In this document: in pieces, positions 16,346-22,076 of the stretch
Position numbering within the stretch: the first letter of the stretch is position 1
Layout: each line of letters opens with the position of its first letter
NCBI GenBank assembly: GCA_964650965.1
Contig: CAZYYO010000042.1
Coordinates: 1 to 22,076 of the forward strand
DNA length: 22,076 nt
Origin: CAZYYO01 sp964650965
GTDB taxonomy: Bacteria; Bacillota; Clostridia; Lachnospirales; Lachnospiraceae
Direction of reading: 5' to 3'
The notes under the pieces: generated by a model
Database searches by the model: none
Told to the model about the DNA's origin: nothing
What the model saw: only the letters and a program-made list of their open reading frames with translations
Made by a program: the position numbers and the translations under genes

Positions 16346-17512
16346 ATGAGATTGGCAGACACACATCGTAAGGAACTGGCGGGGATTCTTGCTTTGATAT
16401 GGTTTACATTTATTATATGCTCGTTATTTTCGGGGATTCCGGATGAAATGAAGGTGGCGGGACAGATTCAGGAGGTGCGCCTTCAGGTTCCAGTGACCTT
16501 ATCCAAGATGGAGAACGCTTCCACTATGGAGACAGGTAACATTATCCCATACTCACAGCAGGAAACAGGCAATATCATCTCCGACCCACAACAGGAATCA
16601 GTGGAGAGAACCTACCTATGTAAGTTGTTTGGTGTTATTCCCGTGAAAACAATTCAAGTAATATCCACTGCAAGACAGGAGGTATATGCAGTTGGTATGC
16701 CCTGTGGTATTTATATGAAGATGAAGGGGGTATTGGTAGAGGGATTGAAAGAAGTAGAGACAGAATCCGGTTTGACAGATACGCCGGCCAAGGGAATTAT
16801 ACAGCCTGGAGATTACATTTCCCAGGTCAATGGAGTAAGTATTAGCTCCAAGGAGGAAATGGCACAGCTGGTAAAGGAATCAGCAGGTGGGAAAATGACC
16901 CTTGGTATCATACGACAGGAGGAAAGCTTCCAGGTTGCCGTCACACCGGTTCAAAATACCCAGGGCATGTATCAGCTAGGCATATGGATTAAGGATGATT
17001 TGTCCGGCGTGGGTACACTTACCTATTACAGGAAGGACGGAAGCTTCGGAGCCTTGGGCCATGGAGTCAGTGATTCTGCCACAGGAAGTCTTCTTACCAT
17101 GGAACATGGCTATATCTATCCCTCTGACATTACCTCTATCGAGAAGGGAGCCACAGGAAGTCCCGGTGAAATCACAGGCTTCATTCAGTATGGCAAGGAA
17201 TCGCTTATGGGAGAAATCAAAAAAAATACTCCTGCAGGAATCTATGGAGCTTTCCTTCCCTTTGCCTGGGATGAAATTCAAGGCATGCAATATGACCTGG
17301 CTTACAAGCAGGAGATTGAGAAGAAGGAAGCGGTGATTCTATTCCAGGTACAAGATCAGGTGAAACCTTACAGCATCCAAATAGATGCCATTGATTATGA
17401 GCCCAAGGAGAAGAACAAATCCTTCCGGTTTCACGTAACTGACAAAGCTCTCTTAGAGGAAACCGGAGGCATCGTCCAGGGAATGAGTGGCGCCCCCCAT
17501 TATTCAGAATGA
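16346..17512 (+). CDS. spoIVB: SpoIVB, open frame as read (388 residues)
   Basis: The uninterrupted part of spoIVB in the given sequence. It keeps anchor, PDZ domain and all three catalytic residues, but ends seven residues after Ser381 with an aberrant HYSE tail instead of the conserved last 34 or so residues. Confidence 0.7.
   Translation: MRLADTHRKELAGILALIWFTFIICSLFSGIPDEMKVAGQIQEVRLQVPVTLSKMENASTMETGNIIPYSQQETGNIISDPQQESVERTYLCKLFGVIPVKTIQVISTARQEVYAVGMPCGIYMKMKGVLVEGLKEVETESGLTDTPAKGIIQPGDYISQVNGVSISSKEEMAQLVKESAGGKMTLGIIRQEESFQVAVTPVQNTQGMYQLGIWIKDDLSGVGTLTYYRKDGSFGALGHGVSDSATGSLLTMEHGYIYPSDITSIEKGATGSPGEITGFIQYGKESLMGEIKKNTPAGIYGAFLPFAWDEIQGMQYDLAYKQEIEKKEAVILFQVQDQVKPYSIQIDAIDYEPKEKNKSFRFHVTDKALLEETGGIVQGMSGAPHYSE
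16529..16594 (+). repeat. Imperfect tandem duplication of 33 bases in spoIVB
   Basis: Two adjacent 11-codon units encode ETGNIIPYSQQ and ETGNIISDPQQ (residues 62-72 and 73-83), in the linker between membrane anchor and PDZ domain. The copies differ at several bases, so the duplication is not new. Confidence 0.7.
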
Positions 17513-17627
17513 GCGGTTTATTGGGGCGGTAACCCATGTGTTTGTCAATGACCCCACCAAAGGGTATGGAATATTTGCAGAGACCATGGTAGAGGAGAAT
17601 TAATATCGATGCATGAGGTGACAGGCT

Positions 17628-17665
17628 AGTAACCTATGGCTGGTTATTTACTGTTTATAACAGTA
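17628..17665. other. Two abutting hairpins between spoIVB and the kinase gene
   Basis: A 7-bp hairpin with one G-T pair (AGTAACC/GGTTATT, 17628-17648) is followed without gap by the palindrome TACTGTT-TAT-AACAGTA (17649-17665). Either a weak terminator for spoIVB or an operator for the next gene; there is no clean T run, so the role is open. A TATACT at 17733-17738 is the best -10 candidate for the kinase gene, but its -35 is poor. Confidence 0.4.
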
Positions 17666-17786
17666 TCATTATGATAGCAGATTTATAAGATGCAAATAAG
17701 AAAAAAATACTGCAAAATATTTTTAAATTTGCTATACTTTCTATATAAGAAAACAGTAGCACTGGTACGAAAAGAGGAAATCTTTT

Positions 17787-19727
17787 ATGGAGAAAAAAGT
17801 TCTGCTTGTAGCAGATGATGAACCTATGAGCCGTGATATTATCCGGCATAATTTTGAGAAAATCTATCAGGTCATTGAGGCAAAGGATGGGCAGGAGGCT
17901 TTGGATTACATTCATAATACCCATGTGGATATTGTAATCCTTGATATCATGATGCCTAAGCGTTCGGGCTTTGAAGTATTGCAACAGGTGAAGTGTGAAG
18001 AAAAATACTCGGATATTCGCATTCTTGTAGCAACTAGTATTACAGAGAAGACAGAACGTCAGGCACTGGAATTAGGAGCAGATGATATTGTATTTAAGCC
18101 TTTTGACCCGGTTGTCATTAAGAAACGTCTGGATAACCTGCTTACCATGCAGGATCAGAAGAGAGAATTGGAACGGGCGTTGGTTAAGGCAGAGCAGTCT
18201 AATAAGGCCAAGACAGATTTTCTTTCCCGTATTAGTCATGATATGAGAACTCCATTAAATGGGATTCTGGGCATTACAACACTGTTGAAGGATGTTGTAA
18301 ATGATGAGAAGGTATACAATGACTTGATTCAATTGGAAATGTCAGGAAAATACCTACTGAATCTTATTAACGATACTTTGGATGTGAATAAAATTGAAGT
18401 GGGTAAGCTGGAGCTTCATCCGGATGTGTATGATGGAAGAAGTATTATAAACAATGTAGTGGGATTGATTCGTCCCAATATGGAGAAAAAGAATATTTCT
18501 TTTCATGTGTATGCCTCGGACTTGCCATTTACCATATTGTACATGGACATGGGCCGACTGCAACAGGTAGTGATGAATATCCTAGGAAATGCTGTGAAAT
18601 TTACGCCAGAAGGCGGAACAATTACTGCTACCGTGACAAATATTTCTCATGATAGTCATGTAATATGGGACCGAATTGTTATCAGTGATAATGGGGTAGG
18701 TATGAGCGAAAAATTCCTGCCGCACATTTTCGAAGCCTTCTCTCAGGAAGATCCAACCAGTACAGGGAATACCACAGGTACAGGGCTTGGAATGACCATT
18801 ACAAAGCAGATTATCGAGTTAATGGGGGGAACTATATCCGTTGAAAGTGAAATGGGGAAGGGGACAACCTTTACCATTGAAATTCCGCTTACCGTTGCTA
18901 CTGATGAACAGGTGAAGAAATGGAAGGGCAGAAAGAATTTAGATGTAAATGAATATGCCTTTGAAGGAAAGCACATCCTATTGTGCGAGGATCATCCATT
19001 AAATGCCCAGATTGCTACCAGGTTGTTGGAGAAAAAAGGAATTATTGTTGAACAGGCAGCCAATGGTCGTGTGGGACTGAAAATGTTTCAGGAGTCAGAA
19101 CTGTTTTATTATGATATGATTCTTATGGATATTCGTATGCCAGAGATGGATGGTTTGGAAGCTACCAGAGCGATTCGAAAACTAGAACGTAAGGATGCCT
19201 GTAGAATACCGATTGTAGCAATGACGGCTAACGCATTCTATGAAGATGTGGAGGAAGCAAAATATGCCGGCATGGATGCGCATCTTGGAAAACCCATTGA
19301 GGTTGATAAGTTGTTCAGCTGTATTGCAGAGATGCTTCATTTAGAGCGACAGAATGTGAAACGACAGATTTTGGTGGTGGATGATATTCCGATGAATCGA
19401 GCTCTTATTAAATCTGCATTAGAGCTGGAGTTTGAAATATTTGAAGCATCAGATGGAGCAGAAGCACTAGCAGCATTAAAGCAGCATAATGGCGTGGATG
19501 CAGTGATTACCGATATCCAGATGCCGGGAATGGGAGGACTGGATTTGATTCGGGAAATTCGTAAAATTCCGGAATATAACCACATTTCCATTATCGCCAA
19601 TACACAGTTTGGGGACCCGGAGCAGGAAGAGGAAATTCTGGATTTGGGAGCAAATGATTTTGTATATAAACCAACGACTCCAAAGATTATAGAGTTACGT
19701 GTGAGAAATGTATTAAACCGCATTTAG
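17787..19727 (+). CDS. Soluble hybrid histidine kinase, REC-HisKA-HATPase-REC-REC
   Basis: 646-residue cytoplasmic hybrid kinase with no membrane segment. Receiver 1 (about 4-122) has D10/D11, phosphoacceptor D53, K104. HisKA has the phosphorylated His151 in SRISHDMRTPLNG. HATPase has N-box N264/N268, DNGVGM 301-306, GTGLGM 331-336. Receiver 2 (about 396-515) has E401/D402, D448, K502. Receiver 3 (about 526-646) has D532/D533, D576, K628. All key residues are present, so every domain could be active. Kinase input may come through receiver 1. AGAGGAAA lies before the ATG. It sits between spoIVB and spo0A, which are adjacent in Bacillus, so a role in the Spo0A phosphate supply is a fair inference. 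No HPt domain is encoded here, so any transfer to Spo0A would be direct from His151 or use an HPt from elsewhere. Confidence 0.93.
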   Translation: MEKKVLLVADDEPMSRDIIRHNFEKIYQVIEAKDGQEALDYIHNTHVDIVILDIMMPKRSGFEVLQQVKCEEKYSDIRILVATSITEKTERQALELGADDIVFKPFDPVVIKKRLDNLLTMQDQKRELERALVKAEQSNKAKTDFLSRISHDMRTPLNGILGITTLLKDVVNDEKVYNDLIQLEMSGKYLLNLINDTLDVNKIEVGKLELHPDVYDGRSIINNVVGLIRPNMEKKNISFHVYASDLPFTILYMDMGRLQQVVMNILGNAVKFTPEGGTITATVTNISHDSHVIWDRIVISDNGVGMSEKFLPHIFEAFSQEDPTSTGNTTGTGLGMTITKQIIELMGGTISVESEMGKGTTFTIEIPLTVATDEQVKKWKGRKNLDVNEYAFEGKHILLCEDHPLNAQIATRLLEKKGIIVEQAANGRVGLKMFQESELFYYDMILMDIRMPEMDGLEATRAIRKLERKDACRIPIVAMTANAFYEDVEEAKYAGMDAHLGKPIEVDKLFSCIAEMLHLERQNVKRQILVVDDIPMNRALIKSALELEFEIFEASDGAEALAALKQHNGVDAVITDIQMPGMGGLDLIREIRKIPEYNHISIIANTQFGDPEQEEEILDLGANDFVYKPTTPKIIELRVRNVLNRI

Positions 19728-19740
19728 GAAAGAGAGTCAT

Positions 19741-19941
19741 ATGAAGGTTAGTCATAAATATGATGATATTATTCACAGAGAACATCGTACATCTACCGTA
19801 CATGCACCTATGCCAGCAGCAGACCGAGCCGCACAGTTTGCTCCATTTGCAGCATTGACTGGCTTTGAGGGACAGATACAACAGACAGCAGTGGCGGCAG
19901 AGCAGAAAGTGAATCAACAGGGATATTTAGAAACTTATTGA
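19741..19941 (+). CDS. Short YolD-like family protein, orphan and possibly truncated
   Basis: 66-residue protein starting 13 bases after the kinase stop, probably in the same transcript. KYDDIIHREHRTSTVHAPMPAADRAAQFAPFAALTGFEGQI matches, from memory, the N-terminal signature (YDDII, then DRAAQFSPFAALTGY) of small YolD-like proteins that in clostridia usually lie beside Y-family DNA polymerase genes. Those relatives are longer, over 100 residues with a beta-rich second half. Here the protein stops after QQGYLETY. Another frame is open for about 45 codons from 19931, but its product does not resemble the missing half, so I cannot show a simple frameshift. No polymerase gene is near. Function unknown. 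Confidence 0.68.
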   Translation: MKVSHKYDDIIHREHRTSTVHAPMPAADRAAQFAPFAALTGFEGQIQQTAVAAEQKVNQQGYLETY

Positions 19942-19946
19942 GCTTA

Positions 19947-19954
19947 TTCGACAA
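19947..19954 (-). promoter_or_regulatory. 0A box (distal) upstream of spo0A
   Basis: TTCGACAA, which is a perfect TTGTCGAA Spo0A-binding box on the minus strand. It lies about 130 bases before the spo0A -35, just past the YolD-like stop codon. Confidence 0.65.
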
Positions 19955-20050
19955 AATACAACAAGAAATGTAAGGAAAAAGAGAGATAATGTACGTGTAG
20001 TGTTGCATTACTACAAGATATGGGGAGTGTATGTAATGCAGAATATAAGG

Positions 20051-20069
20051 GTGTCGATTACTTCGACAA
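20051..20069. promoter_or_regulatory. Paired 0A boxes in inverted arrangement before the spo0A promoter
   Basis: TTCGACAA at 20062-20069 is a perfect box on the minus strand. TGTCGATT at 20052-20059 is an imperfect box on the plus strand. Together they form TGTCGA-TTACT-TCGACA. The perfect box ends seven bases before the -35, a position suited to activation by contact with RNA polymerase. Autoregulation of spo0A by Spo0A~P is known in Bacillus; here it is inferred from the boxes. Confidence 0.7.
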
Positions 20070-20076
20070 GAAAACA

Positions 20077-20106
20077 TTGATTGATAGGGAAAATTGGGAC
20101 TATAAT
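20077..20106 (+). promoter_or_regulatory. Sigma-A-type promoter of spo0A
   Basis: TTGATT at 20077-20082, 18 bases, perfect TATAAT at 20101-20106. Transcription would start near 20113, leaving a leader of about 75 bases. No sigma-H-type promoter could be recognised in the 19942-20187 gap. Confidence 0.7.
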
Positions 20107-20113
20107 ACATATA

Positions 20114-20152
20114 GTTTCGAAACGGAATATATTTGATACTACAAATATATTC
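20114..20152. promoter_or_regulatory. Structured spo0A leader: palindrome and 11-bp hairpin
   Basis: GTTTCGAAAC (20114-20123) is a perfect 10-bp palindrome at the likely transcript start. One base later, arms GAATATATTTG (20125-20135) and CAAATATATTC (20142-20152) form a perfect 11-bp inverted repeat with a 6-base loop. No T run follows, so it is not an ordinary terminator. It may be an operator or an mRNA-stabilising or translation-controlling hairpin, ending 24 bases before AGGAGG. Confidence 0.6.
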
Positions 20153-20187
20153 GCACAATGTGTACTTAACAAGTTCAGGAGGACATC

Positions 20188-21006
20188 ATGGGAAAATTGA
20201 ATGTTGCAATTGCGGACGATAATGAAACAATGCTACGTTTATTAGACGACATTATCAGAACAGATGAAGAGTTAGAAGTAGTTGGAACAGCAAAAGATGG
20301 GGAAGCAGCATATCAGCTGATAAAAAACAAGGAGCCGGATGTAGTTTTATTAGATATTGTTATGCCTAAGGTAGATGGATTAGGCGTTTTAGATCTGGTG
20401 AACAGAGATACAACAATTAAAAAGGCTCCAAGCTTTATTATGGTTAGCGCAATTGGGCGTGAGAAAATTACAGAGGATGCATTTGACTTAGGTGCAGATT
20501 ATTATATTATGAAGCCTTTCGATAATGATACGGTAATTAAGCGGATTAAGAAGGCGAATAGGAACCATCAGCCAAACAAAAAACAGAATGTTCATTCTGG
20601 GGTTATCAAAGCAATTCAGCCGTTTGAAAAAGAAGAGAGTAAGACGGACGAAATAGCGTTAGAAGCAGATGTGACAAATATTATTCATGAGATTGGAGTT
20701 CCTGCACATATTAAGGGATATCAATATTTAAGAGATGCCATTGTAATGTCAGTTCTTGATATGGATATGTTAAATTCTATCACTAAAATTCTATATCCTA
20801 CCATTGCAAAAAAATATGATACTACCTCTAGTCGGGTGGAGCGCGCCATAAGACATGCCATTGAGGTTGCCTGGAGTAGAGGAAAGATAGATACCATTGA
20901 TGAATTGTTTGGATATACGATTAATCATGGAAAAGGAAAACCAACCAATTCAGAATTTATAGCATCAATTACCGATAAAATTCGTTTAGATTATAAACAA
21001 AGATAA
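20188..21006 (+). CDS. spo0A: Sporulation master regulator Spo0A
   Basis: Response regulator of 272 residues deciding entry into sporulation. The receiver domain (about 4-122) has D10/D11, phosphoacceptor D56 and K109, and a hinge rich in Lys/Gln near 123-150. The Spo0A-specific DNA-binding domain follows, with the recognition helix region TSSRVERAIRHAIEVAWSRG (213-232) and GKPTNSEFIASITDKIRL (250-267), which are the near-invariant family blocks. AGGAGG (20177-20182) lies five bases before the ATG. Intact, unlike spoIVB upstream, so it probably remains under selection. Confidence 0.97.
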   Translation: MGKLNVAIADDNETMLRLLDDIIRTDEELEVVGTAKDGEAAYQLIKNKEPDVVLLDIVMPKVDGLGVLDLVNRDTTIKKAPSFIMVSAIGREKITEDAFDLGADYYIMKPFDNDTVIKRIKKANRNHQPNKKQNVHSGVIKAIQPFEKEESKTDEIALEADVTNIIHEIGVPAHIKGYQYLRDAIVMSVLDMDMLNSITKILYPTIAKKYDTTSSRVERAIRHAIEVAWSRGKIDTIDELFGYTINHGKGKPTNSEFIASITDKIRLDYKQR

Positions 21007-21009
21007 TAG

Positions 21010-21045
21010 AAGGCTGCAGTACATGATACGTACTGCAGCCTTTTT
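21010..21045 (+). terminator. Terminator after spo0A
   Basis: Perfect 13-bp stem AAGGCTGCAGTAC/GTACTGCAGCCTT with a 7-base loop, ending in five T. It lies between spo0A and the convergent DUF5688 gene. On the minus strand the bases after the stem are only partly T-rich, so two-way action is possible but weaker. Confidence 0.92.
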
Positions 21046-21056
21046 CCTTTGTGTTA

Positions 21057-21953
21057 TTAGTAGCTGACGGCCTGTTGAGATATGGAATAATAATAGGCAT
21101 GATCGGATAGAATTTCTTCTGGGGCAACCTGTGTCATATTGACTTCTCGTACCATGTCTGTTAATTCCTCCTTGGACTGCCCAGGAAGTGCAGGAATAAG
21201 AAGAACTTCATGAATGCTACTTGGGAGAATAAATAAGTCTCGATTTAATTTCTTTGCAAAATCATGCAATAGGTGCTGATACAGAATACAGCAGGCTCCA
21301 TTTAATTTGGCATGATTTGTCAGAACGAAGATTTCCATGGTGTCCTCTGGAAGCTCGTCTAATATATATCCGTCACTATCCGGAAGTATCTCCGTCATCA
21401 TATCCCGCATATCCCGTAAGTCTGCTTCCAGAAGCCTGGGGGTATTTCTTGTAGCACAATCCATAAGTTCATCACATGTGACATTCCAATATTCCAGGTG
21501 GGAATTGTGAATTAAAATGGATGCACTGGAGTTATCATTGTGATCCAACAAATAACAAAAAACGATAGCCAAATCCAGGTAAGGAACGTGGGGAACATCT
21601 GCCAATAATTCTAAATTTTTGCTATAGTTCACTAGCTTATAAATGATACGTTGCGAAATTTTTTCAAAATCAGAAAAAAAGGAAATATCAATCCCTTCCT
21701 CCATACGATGAGCTTCATAAGTTGCAATGATATCATCACACACCTTCTCCATGGTGCACCCTTGTAAATATTCATTATAATAATAATTCAGATAGATGGT
21801 TGGACTGATGTTACATCCATCTTCTGTAATAATTAAACTGTCTAGCTTTAGACTGTTATTTTTCATAATGGTTTTTATTTGAATTTGGGTGTTCTCTGAA
21901 AATAATGCTTTGATTTGCTCCAGGAGTGTTTCCTGGAATTCCTGATAAGTCAT
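21057..21953 (-). CDS. DUF5688 family protein
   Basis: 298-residue protein of a family found mostly in Lachnospiraceae and of unknown function. Recognisable family blocks are the opening YQEFQETLLEQIKALF, IKTIMKNNSLKLDSLIITEDG (residues about 26-46), ISPTIYLNYYYNEYLQG, the late block LTNHAKLNGACCILYQ, then FILPSSIHEVLLIPA, and the end block MTQVAPEEILSDHAYYY. No signal peptide or membrane segment, so it is cytoplasmic. Met and Asp/Glu are frequent; no catalytic motif is apparent. GGAGGA (minus strand, 21957-21962) lies just before the ATG. It stands alone and converges on spo0A. Confidence 0.85.
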   Translation of the reverse strand: MTYQEFQETLLEQIKALFSENTQIQIKTIMKNNSLKLDSLIITEDGCNISPTIYLNYYYNEYLQGCTMEKVCDDIIATYEAHRMEEGIDISFFSDFEKISQRIIYKLVNYSKNLELLADVPHVPYLDLAIVFCYLLDHNDNSSASILIHNSHLEYWNVTCDELMDCATRNTPRLLEADLRDMRDMMTEILPDSDGYILDELPEDTMEIFVLTNHAKLNGACCILYQHLLHDFAKKLNRDLFILPSSIHEVLLIPALPGQSKEELTDMVREVNMTQVAPEEILSDHAYYYSISQQAVSY

Positions 21954-21989
21954 GATTCCTCCAATTCTGACATGAAGGAGAGTAAGAAA

Positions 21990-22017
21990 AATCCACGCAA
22001 GGGACGTTGCGTGGATT
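21990..22017. promoter_or_regulatory. Inverted repeat at the start of the DUF5688 transcript
   Basis: Arms AATCCACGCAA (21990-22000) and TTGCGTGGATT (22007-22017), perfect 11 bp around GGGACG. On the minus strand it is followed by TTTC, so it could end transcripts entering from the right. It also covers the expected start point of the promoter at 22019-22047, so an operator or a 5'-end stabilising hairpin is equally possible. Confidence 0.6.
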
Positions 22018-22018
22018 A

Positions 22019-22047
22019 AGTTTATCAGATTTTTATTCTAGATGCAA
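22019..22047 (-). promoter_or_regulatory. Sigma-A promoter of the DUF5688 gene, extended -10
   Basis: Read on the minus strand: TTGCAT (22042-22047), 17 bases, TAAACT (22019-22024) preceded by TG one base upstream. Start of transcription would be near 22012, inside the inverted repeat. The last 30 bases of the window are A+T-rich with nothing else seen. Confidence 0.62.
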
Positions 22048-22076
22048 TTAAAAATTTATAAATATCTATTAATTTT

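Larger units (their letters stand above)
16346..17603 (+). pseudogene. spoIVB: SpoIVB serine peptidase, frameshifted near the 3' end
   Basis: SpoIVB is made in the forespore, crosses to the space between membranes and cuts SpoIVFA, releasing activation of pro-sigma-K. Visible: membrane anchor (about 13-30), PDZ domain (about 115-200), then the S55 peptidase domain with His239 in GALGHGV, Asp366 in VTDKALL and Ser381 in IVQGMSGAP. As read the frame ends at 17512 (388 residues). Six C at 17493-17498 put the rest out of frame. Dropping one C gives an intact tail (PIIQNERFIGAV, then THVFVNDPTKGYGIFAETM) to TAA at 17601-17603, 418 residues in all, close to the Bacillus length. The tail is a conserved part of the peptidase fold, so the shortened form is probably inactive. 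GGAGGG precedes the ATG. I could not identify a forespore promoter in the short gap after the recN terminator. Confidence 0.88.

Noticed and set aside
19931..20133. Open stretches in other frames after the YolD-like gene (a 45-codon one from 19931, and a 38-codon one from about 20019)
   Set aside because: They overlap the 0A boxes and the spo0A promoter, lack ribosome sites, and resemble no protein I know. Low stop density is likely by chance.
1..22076. CRISPR array, insertion sequence, tRNA or prophage signs
   Set aside because: No regularly spaced repeats, transposase, integrase or cloverleaf-type sequence was found on either strand.

Overview
The window comes from an anaerobic, endospore-type Firmicute, most likely a member of the Lachnospiraceae (Clostridium cluster XIVa). 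The evidence is the moderately AT-rich sequence with strong AGGAGG-type ribosome sites, the conserved block yqhY-nusB-xseA-xseB-ispA-dxs-tlyA-nadK-argR-recN-spoIVB...spo0A, a DUF5688 protein, and a small YolD-like protein of a kind common in that family. Genus cannot be fixed from the sequence alone.

Layout. (1) Positions 1-3165 hold an ABC exporter operon, an ATPase overlapping an FtsX-type permease. The permease has an in-frame TGA, and the ATPase lacks a start codon ahead of conserved N-terminal sequence, so the pair looks damaged. A UUCG-loop terminator closes it. (2) 3294-4837 hold a SigV-type ECF sigma factor and its RsiV-type membrane anti-sigma factor. They sit behind an ECF-like promoter (probable autoregulation) and end in a terminator. 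(3) 4853-5472 hold a MazE/MazF-like toxin-antitoxin pair with a clear promoter whose -10 lies inside a perfect palindrome. (4) 5521-7197 encode a cytoplasmic sialate O-acetylesterase-like SGNH hydrolase. (5) 7247-16243 are the housekeeping block: Asp23-family YqhY, its own terminator, then NusB, exonuclease VII, isoprenoid precursor synthesis (IspA, Dxs), TlyA, NAD kinase, ArgR and RecN. The genes are tightly packed and close with a strong terminator. (6) 16346-21045 are the sporulation segment: spoIVB (frameshifted in a run of six C just after the catalytic serine), a soluble REC-HisKA-HATPase-REC-REC hybrid kinase, a short orphan YolD-like protein, and spo0A with consensus 0A boxes, a sigma-A promoter and a structured leader. 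(7) A convergent DUF5688 gene follows on the minus strand; its probable start point lies within an 11-bp inverted repeat.

How the genes work together. The housekeeping block is the classical Firmicute order. What departs from it is the insertion of a multi-receiver cytoplasmic hybrid kinase and a YolD-like gene between spoIVB and spo0A, which are neighbours in Bacillus. Because the kinase is encoded directly beside the sporulation master regulator, it is a reasonable candidate for feeding phosphate to, or draining it from, Spo0A. The window also carries several one-event gene lesions (permease TGA, spoIVB frameshift, ATPase N-terminus, possibly the short YolD-like gene). They point either to gene decay or to sequence errors, and each can be tested. 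No tRNA, rRNA, CRISPR array or insertion sequence was seen, and no stretch over 300 bases lacks a gene.
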